From Streptomyces lincolnensis (lineage in GTDB: Bacteria; Actinomycetota; Actinomycetes; Streptomycetales; Streptomycetaceae), in the NCBI RefSeq assembly GCF_001685355.1, contig NZ_CP016438.1:5208001-5272000 (forward strand): a stretch of 64,000 nt of DNA, read 5' to 3'. Below are positions 32,866 to 41,448 of the stretch, in pieces. The notes beneath the pieces are model-generated. The model ran no database searches. It had not been told where the DNA came from and was given only the letters and a program-made list of their open reading frames with translations. The translations under genes and the position numbers were made by a program. Within the stretch, counting starts at the first letter, position 1, and each line of letters starts with the position of its first letter.

Positions 32866-32928
32866 TTGAAGATCTCTAAACCGGGAGCCCAGCCGCCGTT
32901 TCGCCCCAGCTCTCCAGGAGTGAGATTT

Positions 32929-33450
32929 TCAGGACTCGCAGGACAGGGTCTTCCGGTAGGCCTCGGAGAAGGCGGCGAGGAAACTTTGCATCTTGTCGCC
33001 GATTTCTTCTCCCTCGGGGTGATTCACCTCAACCTCGAACGAGAACCGCTCCGCCTTGTATTTGGGATTCTTGCAGTCAACGACTGTGAGAGCTCTACGC
33101 TCTCCGATCGCGAACTTGCCGCCCTCAGTGCTGTGAGTGTTGAACACCAGACTTTTCTCTGCTGCTTCCTTGGCGGTGGTACCGGCGGGCTGCCAGACCC
33201 CCTCCGTACTGAGTTCAACCTTGTCGTCAACCAGCACTTCGCAGAAATGGTGCGGGGATGTACTTTTCGACTCTTCATCGACGACTCGAATCTCATCCCC
33301 ACTCGGGAGGAGGCTCTTGATGAGCTCGGACTTCACCTGTGCACCGCACAGTTCATCAGGCACTGCGTAGTTCTTTTCCTCGCCGGAGCATCCGGCGAGG
33401 AAAATCGTTGAGAGCGTGACGAGCCCAGCAATAGCTCTTCCCCTGATCAT
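32929..33450 (-). CDS. lipoprotein of the type VII satellite operon
   Basis: A 173-aa lipoprotein: signal peptide with lipobox LAGC (Cys 21), then a soluble domain with Cys in DELCGAQV, HHFCEVLVDD, VVDCKNPKYK and LSCES, likely two disulfides. Similar small lipoproteins accompany WXG100/DUF6571 genes in Streptomyces. Its ATG overlaps the stop of the DUF6571-like gene (4 bp), so production is coupled. Unusually acidic and lysine-rich for this genome, with more A/T in third positions than the core genes. Function unknown; it may hold the partner protein at the cell surface. Confidence 0.82.
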   Translation of the reverse strand: MIRGRAIAGLVTLSTIFLAGCSGEEKNYAVPDELCGAQVKSELIKSLLPSGDEIRVVDEESKSTSPHHFCEVLVDDKVELSTEGVWQPAGTTAKEAAEKSLVFNTHSTEGGKFAIGERRALTVVDCKNPKYKAERFSFEVEVNHPEGEEIGDKMQSFLAAFSEAYRKTLSCES

Positions 33451-35741
33451 GATGCGTCTCCTGCACTCTCCATCGCGGCACCCGCCGTGTGTCCGTCGTC
33501 GGCGCCGTTAGCTGCCGAAGCCTTGAGATCACCGATCGTCTTGGGGTTCAGATCGCCGTTGCGTGTGGCTGCCTCAACTGCGGCCTTGACGGAATCCGAC
33601 AGGGCGGAACGACCCTCGTGGTACGTCCGCGTCGCATCTCCTTCGGCCTGGTCCGACGAATCCCGTTGGATGCTGTCCATGACCGAGCCCTGGATGTCTT
33701 CGGAGGCCCAACCGACGACTGCGCCGACGATCGGAACTCGTGCAGTGGTCGTCTCGATTCCCATTCCGAGGATGCGGTCCACCCATTTCTGCTTGTCCGC
33801 AGCAGCATCGTTGAACTCTGTATCCGAGGCGGCGTGATAGTCGAGCACAGCGTCGGCCCGTGCCTCACTCATGATGCCCGCGATGATGCCACCGGGGCGT
33901 GTGGCATTGCGCAGCCGTTCGGCGTCCGAGACGGAAGAGTTACTGTCTCCGTTGATCACATCGTTGACGACGTTCGCTGTGTACGCCTGCTGGGCAGAGG
34001 TGATCGAGGCGTAGGCGTCTGGGTCTTGCCCGACTTCGGCCAGGAAGCGCTGTGCCGTGTCTGGCGCCAAATTCGCGGGCGAACCGAAGGACGGATACTG
34101 GCTTTCGTCGGCGTTTGCCAAAGTTCGTTGGAAATCGCCCATGTACTCGGCAGTGATGTCGCCGAGACTCCCGCGCATCGCGTACAGCGGGCCACTCTCC
34201 GCGTCTAGATCGCCGTTCTCGTTGTGCCGGATGAGCTCAGGGTTGCGGCCGAACTTCTCGACGATGTCCTGCATGAGTGCTGCCCTCTCCGGCTCGTGCC
34301 GGATCGCATCACCAGTGGCGTCGCTGTCATACGGCCGTCCCGTCGTCGCCGCCTCAAGAGCGTGGCCGAGGGCTTCCGGCCCATAGCCGAGGGCGTTCTT
34401 CGTCTTGTCCTCGTCGGCCAGGACGTTTGTGTCATTGGTGTCAACTGTCCACTCGAAGTCCTTGTCGGTGAACAGGTCGAGGTACTTGTCGAAGCCGAGG
34501 GTGCCGCCCTTCTTCTCAGTGCCGTCCTCGTTGTACGCGGTCGGCGGCTGGGTGAAGAACTTCTCGGCGGCCTCAGGGCTGTGGCCGAGGGCTTCCAGGA
34601 CGCTGTTGAGAGGGTCGTTTCCGGTGCCCAGCTTGCCTGATGGGTTGAATCCGTAGGTGTCCTCCTGCCCCATGGGCTTGTTGTGGAGGAAGAAGTGCGG
34701 ATCTTTCTTGTGTAGTTGGGTGACGTGCTCGGCGATGGGGGTGAGGAACTTGGAGTCGTAATTGCCGTAGCGCAGCAGGCCGCCGAGGACCTGATAGCCG
34801 TACGGCTTGTTCATCTGGCCCTTCTCCCACCCGATCTCCTGCGTGCCGAGACGCCGGAAATCGTCTCCCCAAGTGCTGGGCAGATGGTGTTCGGTGCCTG
34901 GGTCCGTGGCCTTGGCCAGCGCGTACCCCATGTTCCTCTGGAGGTCCTGCACAGCGTCGAGGCGCGTCTTGGTCGCGTCCGCGTCGGTGCCGTCGATGGA
35001 CATCTCGGCGTAGAACTCGAGCGTCTTCTGGGGTCCACCGAGCCCTTTGTAGAACTCAGTCGCGAACTCACCGTTCTTCTCTCGGCCGTTCCACTGCATC
35101 AGCCGGTTGAACTCGGCCAGTTCCTTGTCTGTCATCTGGTCGCCCTTACGGGCGAGTTCGAGTGCGCGGTCCGCCTGGGCATCGTTCAGGGACCCGTACG
35201 AGCTGTGCCCGGCGTTGTTCGGGTCGCCGCCGTGGCTCTTGCGCAGGGCTCGGGCCACCGATGCGTCGATCTCCCAGGCGTGGGAGAGGATCCGGCTGAT
35301 GCGGCCCTCCAGCTCCTGCCGGGCCTCGATCTCTTCCTGGGTGTGCGCGTCGCCGGTGGTGCGGTCGTGTGGGTAGACGCAGCGGACCGTGCCGTCGCCG
35401 TAGTCGTCGACGCGGATTCCCCGGTTCCTGACCTCTTCGTGCGCGGTCTTGATCTGCTTCTGGAGTGAGACCAGTTCCGTGTGGGCGTCGTCGAGGACCT
35501 GGTAGATGCTGTTCGCCTCGGTGTGGAGGTCGGCGATCTCCTTCGTGGTCTTGTTCACGAAGTCGCGTGTCACCGTGGCGTTGGCGCCGGCCCACCGGGC
35601 CTTGTCGGACTTGGCCTTCATGCCGTCTCGGGCGTTCTCCGCCGCGGTCTTGAGCTTGCCTGCGGTGCTCTTCCAGTCGGAGACGGCGGTGCCGAGCTTG
35701 CCGAGGTCCGCCTCGACCAGATCCATGTACTTGATGGTCAC
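33447..35741 (-). CDS. DUF6571-like large protein with WXG100-like N-terminus
   Basis: A 764-aa hydrophilic protein from GTG 35741 (AGGAGCC upstream). Residues 1-120 are a helical-hairpin, ESX/WXG-like region (YMDLVEADLGKLGTAVSDWK, ARWAGANATVTRDFVNKTTK, TELVSLQKQIKTAHEEV). The long middle part matches my memory of DUF6571 proteins (MTDKELAEFNRLMQWNG, GYQVLGGLLRYGNYDSKFL, HVTQLHKKDPHFFL). No catalytic motif is obvious. No signal peptide, in keeping with type VII export. It follows the 160-aa WXG-like gene by 10 bp and overlaps the lipoprotein gene by 4 bp. Probable secreted effector or surface protein. Confidence 0.82.
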   Translation of the reverse strand: MTIKYMDLVEADLGKLGTAVSDWKSTAGKLKTAAENARDGMKAKSDKARWAGANATVTRDFVNKTTKEIADLHTEANSIYQVLDDAHTELVSLQKQIKTAHEEVRNRGIRVDDYGDGTVRCVYPHDRTTGDAHTQEEIEARQELEGRISRILSHAWEIDASVARALRKSHGGDPNNAGHSSYGSLNDAQADRALELARKGDQMTDKELAEFNRLMQWNGREKNGEFATEFYKGLGGPQKTLEFYAEMSIDGTDADATKTRLDAVQDLQRNMGYALAKATDPGTEHHLPSTWGDDFRRLGTQEIGWEKGQMNKPYGYQVLGGLLRYGNYDSKFLTPIAEHVTQLHKKDPHFFLHNKPMGQEDTYGFNPSGKLGTGNDPLNSVLEALGHSPEAAEKFFTQPPTAYNEDGTEKKGGTLGFDKYLDLFTDKDFEWTVDTNDTNVLADEDKTKNALGYGPEALGHALEAATTGRPYDSDATGDAIRHEPERAALMQDIVEKFGRNPELIRHNENGDLDAESGPLYAMRGSLGDITAEYMGDFQRTLANADESQYPSFGSPANLAPDTAQRFLAEVGQDPDAYASITSAQQAYTANVVNDVINGDSNSSVSDAERLRNATRPGGIIAGIMSEARADAVLDYHAASDTEFNDAAADKQKWVDRILGMGIETTTARVPIVGAVVGWASEDIQGSVMDSIQRDSSDQAEGDATRTYHEGRSALSDSVKAAVEAATRNGDLNPKTIGDLKASAANGADDGHTAGAAMESAGDAS

Positions 35742-35751
35742 CGGTCGGCTC

Positions 35752-36234
35752 CTACTTGAAGTACTTGCTGATCTCGGACACGGACTGGGCGGAGCCGTCG
35801 CGGCGACTGACCACGGCCGCGATGTCGTCGTCGTCCTTGGCGTGCTGCTTCTTGCTGTAGTCGAGGTGGTTGGAGATGTGCGCGCAGGCCTGGAGGACTG
35901 TCTTGGCCTGGGATGTCCAGATCTCGACTGTCAACTCCAGGGCGCTGCCCATCTCGAAGCCGTGCGACTTCAACGCGGCAGCGGCCTGCATCGTTGACCC
36001 GGCACCGCCCTTGTCGGGGTTCGCGCCAGCGATGTCCGTCCCTGTGCGGAGGTCTTCGTAGAGGGTGTGCGCCTCATGGCCGACGGCGCCGAGGTCGTCC
36101 TGGTTGACCACCAGATCACCGGAGGCACCAGCCCTGCCTCCGCCGCCGTCTGCGGCAAGCTGGTTGAGTTGCATGTGCGTCGAAGTTCTCTGGGCCGACT
36201 CGGCCTTGAGCTGCTCCCACTCGTCCCAGGCCAT
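35752..36234 (-). CDS. WXG100-like small protein
   Basis: A 160-aa helical protein starting MAWDEWEQLKAESAQ, a typical Streptomyces type VII-associated opening. Two long helices (about 42-62 and 95-130, QAKTVLQACAHISNHLDYSK) with a Gly-rich turn between. No signal peptide. GGGAGGG precedes ATG 36234. First gene of a three-gene leftward operon with the DUF6571-like protein and lipoprotein; probably a secretion partner or chaperone for the large protein. Confidence 0.78.
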   Translation of the reverse strand: MAWDEWEQLKAESAQRTSTHMQLNQLAADGGGGRAGASGDLVVNQDDLGAVGHEAHTLYEDLRTGTDIAGANPDKGGAGSTMQAAAALKSHGFEMGSALELTVEIWTSQAKTVLQACAHISNHLDYSKKQHAKDDDDIAAVVSRRDGSAQSVSEISKYFK

Positions 36235-36410
36235 GCCCCGAGCCCTCCCGTGACCCTCGTGCCGCGTCGGCTGGTCGTGGCTGATCGCGGCGGTTCTTAC
36301 CAGCGCCTCAACTTACCAACGGTGAGCGACGGCTTGATCACTCAGGCGTCACTTCCCGTCAATGCTTCACAGCTGTCTCGCCCGTGCGTGAGTGGTTCCG
36401 CAGCCGGTGC

Positions 36411-37802
36411 TTACTGGTGAGGGCCCGGCCCTTGCTGGGGGTGTGGCTGCGAGTTCCCGCCGTGCCAGGTCGGTGGTGCTTGTGCACTGCCGGGCGTCGG
36501 GTAGGGCGGTTGAGTCGGGTGAGCCGGGTGCGGATACGGGCCGCCGGGGTGGGGTGGCTGCTGAGCCGGGGCTGCTTGCGGTGACGTGGCCGACCGTCGG
36601 CGTACGACTACGAAGGTGACCAGTGCTCCGACGAGCACCACTGCGCCGACTGACCCCAGCACAGTCCAGAGTGCGGAGTTGTCGTCCGAGTTCTCCGCCT
36701 TGGCCGTGTCAGAAGCTGATGCGTCGCCTGTATCCGGAGCGGAGGTGCTGGGAGCGGGTGATGTGGCTGCCGCGGCTGCCAAGTCCGGGAGCGGGTACTT
36801 GTTCGCCGGGCCCGGGTCGCCCGGGTTCTGCAATGCGATGCGGGGGCGGACGATGCCGTAGCCGATGGCGTCGTTGCGCTTCTTGCCGTCTGTGGGGGCG
36901 CCGATGGTGTTCAGCATGACGCGGAGGACCTGGTTGTTGGTCCAGGTGGGGTGCTTGGACCAGATGAGGGCGGCGCTGGCGGAGGCGAGGGCAGTGGCGT
37001 CGCTGGTGCCGTGGGTACGGCAGAGGCCGGTTTCGCTGCCACAGGCCGCGACCATGTCCTCGCCGGGTGCGGCCATATCCACCTGCGGGCCGTACTCGGA
37101 CTCGGCGGTTCTGCGGAGATTCTTTCCCACGGCCGCGACGCCTACGACGCCTGGGGTGGCCGCCGGATACATCACCTCATTGGCCTTGTTCCCGCTGTTT
37201 CCTACACCGGCGAAGAGCAATGCCCCTTTGTCGAGGGCGTACTCCACTGCTTCAGTGACACGTGGTGAACCTTCCGATGCGGCCTGCGAGATGTTGATGA
37301 CCTTCGCGCCTGCATCGGCGGCGTAGCGGATCGCTGGTGCGAGCGCTTCGTTGAAGATTCTGTTTCCCTCAGCCTCGTTGGCCGCCGTGCCGCTCTTGGG
37401 TAGACGGACCGGAAGGATCTTGGAACCTGGGGCAAGTCCGAAGGCACCGTTCCCACCGTCGTACGCGCCCGTTCCGGCGATGAGGCCGGCCATGCCCGTG
37501 CCGTGGCCTTCGTAGTCGGTGTGCTCGTCTCCGGACTGGTCGGTGGCGAAGTCCTTGCCCTTGAGGATTTGTCCCTCCAGGTCGGGATTGCTGGGGTCGA
37601 CTCCGGTGTCGATGACGGCGACCGTGATGCCCTTGCCGGTGCTGGTCTGCCACATCTGCTCGGCCTTCATGGCGTCGAGGAACCACTGCTTCTCGCGGGT
37701 CGACGCTTGGGCCGGCGTGCCTGCGGCGCCCACCAGCAGCAGGCCGAGGGCCGCCGCTGCCGCGGCACGGCGGCCTCTGTATCGAGTGCTGCTGGTGCGC
37801 AT
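36411..37802 (-). CDS. mycP: type VII secretion-associated mycosin-like subtilase
   Basis: A 463-aa membrane-anchored serine protease (S8, mycosin type). Signal peptide at 1-34; catalytic triad visible as Asp 65 (VAVIDTGVDPSNPDL), His 100 (YEGHGTGMAG) and Ser 267 (RTHGTSDATALAS), with oxyanion Asn in AGVGNSGNKAN. After residue 345 a Ala/Ser/Pro/Thr linker leads to a transmembrane helix (about 390-415, VGAVVLVGALVTFVVV) and a Pro-rich cytoplasmic tail, exactly the mycosin plan. Mycosins are needed for ESX/type VII function and cleave some substrates. No ecc genes adjoin it. The serine motif GTSDAT differs from the common GTSFAAP. Confidence 0.9.
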   Translation of the reverse strand: MRTSSTRYRGRRAAAAAALGLLLVGAAGTPAQASTREKQWFLDAMKAEQMWQTSTGKGITVAVIDTGVDPSNPDLEGQILKGKDFATDQSGDEHTDYEGHGTGMAGLIAGTGAYDGGNGAFGLAPGSKILPVRLPKSGTAANEAEGNRIFNEALAPAIRYAADAGAKVINISQAASEGSPRVTEAVEYALDKGALLFAGVGNSGNKANEVMYPAATPGVVGVAAVGKNLRRTAESEYGPQVDMAAPGEDMVAACGSETGLCRTHGTSDATALASASAALIWSKHPTWTNNQVLRVMLNTIGAPTDGKKRNDAIGYGIVRPRIALQNPGDPGPANKYPLPDLAAAAATSPAPSTSAPDTGDASASDTAKAENSDDNSALWTVLGSVGAVVLVGALVTFVVVRRRSATSPQAAPAQQPPHPGGPYPHPAHPTQPPYPTPGSAQAPPTWHGGNSQPHPQQGPGPHQ

Positions 37803-37825
37803 GAACGTAGCTCTCTCTAGTCCTG

Positions 37826-39376
37826 CTATTCCTGGGTACGACGGTCGATGACCGGTGGTACAGCTGGACGATTGCCCTGTCGCCAGGTCTCCTCGTCCTC
37901 GACCACGCCATATGGTCGCCCGTTGCCGTTGTCTGCTCTCCTTGCGGGGGTCTGACGAGAGGCACCGGTGCTGCCGCCACCATGCCCCTCACCCTGGCGC
38001 CCGGCGCTGGACGTGCCGCCCACGACGCCGCGGCCCCCTGTGCCGGGACCGGCCGCGGTGCCGGGGGCGCCAGTTTTGGCCCCCGTCGTTCCCGCACGTC
38101 CCGGCTGCTGGGGACGGAGGCTGCTCGCACCGGCGTTCGGGAGGGGACGGCCGCCGACGACGCCACCGTTTGAGACCGAGGGACGACGACCAGGCGTCTG
38201 GCCCTGCTGGCCCACCATGCGGCCGCCTGGATTCGTGGAACCGCCGGTCGGGCCCATCGGGCCGCGCGGAGCTGTCCCCTCTCCGCCTACGACGGTTCCG
38301 CGAGGGATGCCCGTCGACCTGTCGGGGGACTGTGGAATAGGGCGACCGCCGACGATGCCGTTGCCGCTTCCGCCCCCTGGCATGCGTGCGGGGTTCGCCG
38401 TTGCGCTTTGCCCGGGTTGGAAGGGCATCCTTCCCGTGACAGGAGACCGTCCCTGCCCTGTCGGGCTCTTGCTGACGGGGGTGCCGAACGCCGGAGGAAC
38501 CGTGCCGGTCTGAGGCGTCGGACCGCCTTTCACCTGGTCAGGACCGGGCAGAGGCTCTGGCACGGCATGCGGGGTCGGCGTACGTGGAAGCAGAGTGTCG
38601 ACGGAGTCGATACCCATTCGGGTGGGCTGATCCACGTCCACCTGCGGACGGCGTTCAGTCGGTGTGCCGCTCGGGGACAGCCGTGGGTCGGGAGCGCCAG
38701 AGGAACCCTCTCGGGCAGGCACTGAGGTCGCGGACGACGTAGCTCCGGGGGAGCTGCTGGATCGGGCCTCGGCCGTGCCGGAGTGGACGTCCAACCTGGG
38801 ATCAGGCACAAACGCCGCCGGCGGCGGCGGAAACTTAGGTCTCTCCAGCGCCCCCATCTGTGCCGAAGACACCTGATACGACTGCCCCAGCTTCCGCATC
38901 TGCGCGGCAGCCTCAAGGCGGACCTTCTCCCGGTTCGCCGCCAGTGCCTCCAGTTCGCTGCGGGACTTCGCGCTCACCGCTGCCGCGTCCGGATCGTTGC
39001 GTGCGGTGGTCGCCGCTGCGAGGTTCGCTTTGGCGCTCGGCATGTCGCGCGGGATGGAGGACTGGGCCACGGCGATGGCGCCGGAGGCCTGGCTGAGCCA
39101 CTTGGCCGCGTCCTCGCTGAAGTCGCCCAGGCGGAGGGTGGAGTTGGCGAGGTCGCCGGTCCAGGTGCGGAAGGCGTCGGCGCCGTCGCCCTTCCATTCC
39201 ACGTACTGGGGGCGGACCTTGAGCTCGTCGGCGATCTTGCGGATTTCCTTGGCGGCGGCGATGAGGCGGTCGGCCGCGGCCTGGACGGTGCCGGCGTTGG
39301 CCTGGTCGAGCCAGGCCAGCATCTGTTCGTGGCTCATGTTCTCGAAGGGGGTGCCGCCGGGGCCTTGGGCCGGCAT
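37826..39376 (-). CDS. PPE/WXG-like type VII substrate with long Pro/Gly-rich tail
   Basis: A 516-aa protein. Residues 1-150 form a helical WXG/PPE-like domain (MLAWLDQANAGTVQAAADRL, VEWKGDGADAFRTWTGDLAN: the W-x-G turn). Residues 165-516 are low complexity, rich in Pro, Gly, Thr and Arg, with repeated GGRP.P and GPMGPTGG-type segments. ATG 39376 overlaps the stop of the previous gene (ATGA), and GGGAGG lies nine bases upstream. It is 23 bp before the mycosin gene on the same strand. Likely exported or cell-wall-spanning partner of the 181-aa protein. Confidence 0.83.
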   Translation of the reverse strand: MPAQGPGGTPFENMSHEQMLAWLDQANAGTVQAAADRLIAAAKEIRKIADELKVRPQYVEWKGDGADAFRTWTGDLANSTLRLGDFSEDAAKWLSQASGAIAVAQSSIPRDMPSAKANLAAATTARNDPDAAAVSAKSRSELEALAANREKVRLEAAAQMRKLGQSYQVSSAQMGALERPKFPPPPAAFVPDPRLDVHSGTAEARSSSSPGATSSATSVPAREGSSGAPDPRLSPSGTPTERRPQVDVDQPTRMGIDSVDTLLPRTPTPHAVPEPLPGPDQVKGGPTPQTGTVPPAFGTPVSKSPTGQGRSPVTGRMPFQPGQSATANPARMPGGGSGNGIVGGRPIPQSPDRSTGIPRGTVVGGEGTAPRGPMGPTGGSTNPGGRMVGQQGQTPGRRPSVSNGGVVGGRPLPNAGASSLRPQQPGRAGTTGAKTGAPGTAAGPGTGGRGVVGGTSSAGRQGEGHGGGSTGASRQTPARRADNGNGRPYGVVEDEETWRQGNRPAVPPVIDRRTQE

Positions 39377-39921
39377 CAGATCGAGCCTCCCGCGTCGCCA
39401 CCAGACGGGGCCTTCGGCGCACCCGCCGTACCCGCGCCGTTCGCGTTGCCCGTGCGCGCCACCTCGGGGTCGTACGCCCCGCCGTAGTGCTTCGTCGTCT
39501 CCGTGCTGATCGCGACCATGCGGTCGCGGACGTCGGTGTCGATGTTCTGGTAGCCCTTGTGGGAGGCGAGGACGGCGATGCTCATGCCCTCCATGGAGTC
39601 GGACAGGAGCTTCGACAGTGTTTCGAGCTCGCCTATCACCGTCTCGTACGCGCCGTGCAGGCCGGCCGCCTCCGCCCACGCGCCGTCGCCGCCGCCGAGC
39701 TGCTGGCGTACGAGCTGATCCTGGGCGACTTTCTCCGGGCCCGCGTCCGAGCCCTTCAGGTCGCGGATCAGTTCGTCGATGCGCTGCTGGAACTTCGTGA
39801 AGGAGGCGTACTCCGCGGCCACCGCGGACGCGGCACCGGCAGCGCTTTGTGCGGCGTCGAATATGCCGGAGAACCATGAAGCTCCCGACGCCGACCCGCT
39901 GTCGCTGTCACTGGGCAACAC
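39376..39921 (-). CDS. ESX-like helical protein, first gene of mycosin operon
   Basis: A 181-aa protein starting at GTG 39921 with GGGGAGGA upstream. Mostly helical (ASFTKFQQRIDELIRDLKG, VIGELETLSKLLSDSMEGMS, HKGYQNIDTDVRDRMVAIST), with a Gly/Ala-rich C-terminus, like actinobacterial type VII secretion-target proteins. No signal peptide. It overlaps the PPE-like gene by 4 bp; the two proteins probably form a heterodimer as ESX pairs do. Confidence 0.8.
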   Translation of the reverse strand: MLPSDSDSGSASGASWFSGIFDAAQSAAGAASAVAAEYASFTKFQQRIDELIRDLKGSDAGPEKVAQDQLVRQQLGGGDGAWAEAAGLHGAYETVIGELETLSKLLSDSMEGMSIAVLASHKGYQNIDTDVRDRMVAISTETTKHYGGAYDPEVARTGNANGAGTAGAPKAPSGGDAGGSI

Positions 39922-40069
39922 CCGTGTCCTCCCCCGTACACCACACCACCGGCAGTCAACGATTCATAAGTAACTCTAACTACCAGCGGTGACAGGCCAC
40001 ACCCGGCCCGTTGTCACGGCGTGTGGTGTTTCCGGCCAACTTCGTGGCATGCAGAAGAGGCACGCGAAA

Positions 40070-40101
40070 GGGCCGCCCGCGCTCAAACCGGCGGGCGGCC
40101 C
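40070..40101. terminator. bidirectional-looking hairpin terminator
   Basis: GGGCCGCCCGC (40070-40080) pairs perfectly with GCGGGCGGCCC (40091-40101), 10-nt loop. A second small hairpin GAGCC/GGCTC (40105-40120) follows. It lies after the stop of the LAETG gene on the minus strand and upstream of the type VII operon promoter. Confidence 0.82.
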
Positions 40102-40162
40102 CAAGAGCCGAAAAAGGCTCAGGCCTAGAAGGCTCAGGCCGAAAAGGCCCAGTACGCGTCGA

Positions 40163-41107
40163 TCAGGACCGCGTCGCCTTCCGGCGCCGCGTCATCACCA
40201 CGATGCCCGCGCCGCCCGCGAGCAGCACCGCCGCGCCGATGGCGATCGGGCCGGTGGAGCTGTTGGCGCCGGTCTCCGCGAGGTCGCCGCCGCCACCGTT
40301 GGGGCCGGGGGCCGGAGGGGTGGTGGAGGTGGAGGCGGTCGGGGTGGAGGGGGTCTCCGAGGCCGGCGGCGTGGTCTCGTCGGCCGGGGGCGGGGTCTCG
40401 GAGGCGGGCGGGGTGGTTTCCGAAGCCGGCGGGGTGGTCTCGTCGGCGGGCGGCGGGGTCGTCGCCGGCGGGGTGGAGGCCGGGGGCGTCTCCGTGGGGG
40501 CGCAGAACTTCGTGCCGCCGTTCCAGGCCGCGATCAGCTTGTCCTTGATGACCGGGCGGTCCGGGCCCTTGGGAAGGTCGCCGTGCTGGAAGCCGTCCTG
40601 CGCGTCGAGCTTGCCGTCGAACTTCACGGCGCCGCGGTAGAGGTCGATCTGCGCGAAGCAGCCGGCGTCGGGGACGGAGACGTCGAGCGAGTCGGTCTGG
40701 CCGGGCTTGACCGTCACGGTGTCGAAGTCGACGAAGACCTGCTCGCCCGAGGTGGCGAACGTCGGACCGTGGGCGAGGTAGGAGGCCAGGGAGGCGGTGC
40801 AGGTGGAGGCGTCACCGGCGGTGCGGACCTTGACGTGGACCTTGCCGTCGTCGGTGGGCTTGAGGTTCTGGTCGTCGACCTTGACCGAGTCGTAGAAGTT
40901 CGAGCCGTCGAGGGAGAACTGGCAGCGGTCGGTCACGGTCTCCGTGCCCGCGCCCGTTCCCGGCTTGTAGTGGCCGCCCGACTTCCAGCCGTCGCCGCCG
41001 GGGGTGCCGGTCGCCCAGGAGGTCGGGGCGGAGACGGAACAGAGGACGAGCGCCGCGGCGCCCGTCCCCAGCAGGCGGCGCGCGGTGACACGTCTAGCTA
41101 TGGACAT
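40163..41107 (-). CDS. sortase-anchored surface protein with LAETG motif
   Basis: A 314-aa cell-wall protein. Signal peptide at 1-33 (GTGAAALVLCSVSAPTSWA), mature domain of about 175 residues with four or five Cys (DRCQFSLDGSNFYDSVKV, STCTASLASYL, DAGCFAQIDL, TKFCAP), then a Pro/Thr/Glu repeat stalk of TTPPASE/TTPPADE units, the sorting signal LAETG (about residue 285), a hydrophobic helix and RRRK tail. LAxTG is the class E sortase signal of Streptomyces. ATG 41107 is preferred over the longer frame (41212). No sortase gene is near. Confidence 0.92.
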   Translation of the reverse strand: MSIARRVTARRLLGTGAAALVLCSVSAPTSWATGTPGGDGWKSGGHYKPGTGAGTETVTDRCQFSLDGSNFYDSVKVDDQNLKPTDDGKVHVKVRTAGDASTCTASLASYLAHGPTFATSGEQVFVDFDTVTVKPGQTDSLDVSVPDAGCFAQIDLYRGAVKFDGKLDAQDGFQHGDLPKGPDRPVIKDKLIAAWNGGTKFCAPTETPPASTPPATTPPPADETTPPASETTPPASETPPPADETTPPASETPSTPTASTSTTPPAPGPNGGGGDLAETGANSSTGPIAIGAAVLLAGGAGIVVMTRRRKATRS

Positions 41108-41448
41108 GCGGATCCCATTCGGAGGTGTGAGGGGTGACATGTGCCGCCAAGGGCACACAAAACACAGCGAAGACAAAGAGCAGACAGAAAACTCAGAGAT
41201 CACCGGGCTCATCGGTCACATGCGCCACGGTGTTCGGACATCGTGGATCTTCGGCCGGAACGCTGTCAACCAGCGAAGATGCAGAGGTAGTTCAAGAGGC
41301 CATCACAATTTCGTCACACGAGGAATGAACCGCTCCGGACCGCGTTCGAGTTCGCGTTCCCGGCATGGTGGACAGATACCGATGTGGACAGATAGCTGAC
41401 TGCCTTCGACCACCCGCCTGTCCTCGACCGCAGCTCCGAGGGAGACCC
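41108..41448. promoter_or_regulatory. 341-bp divergent promoter region
   Basis: Separates the LAETG gene from the glucosidase gene and is unusually A-rich (41150-41200). GTGGACAGATA occurs twice at 41368-41378 and 41384-41394, 16 bp apart, shortly before the glucosidase start and may be an operator. I see no gene here. Confidence 0.5.

Noticed and set aside
40070..40150. Repeated GGCTCAGGCC-type sequence as a possible CRISPR or repeat array
   Set aside because: Only two short imperfect copies next to terminator hairpins; no regular spacers.
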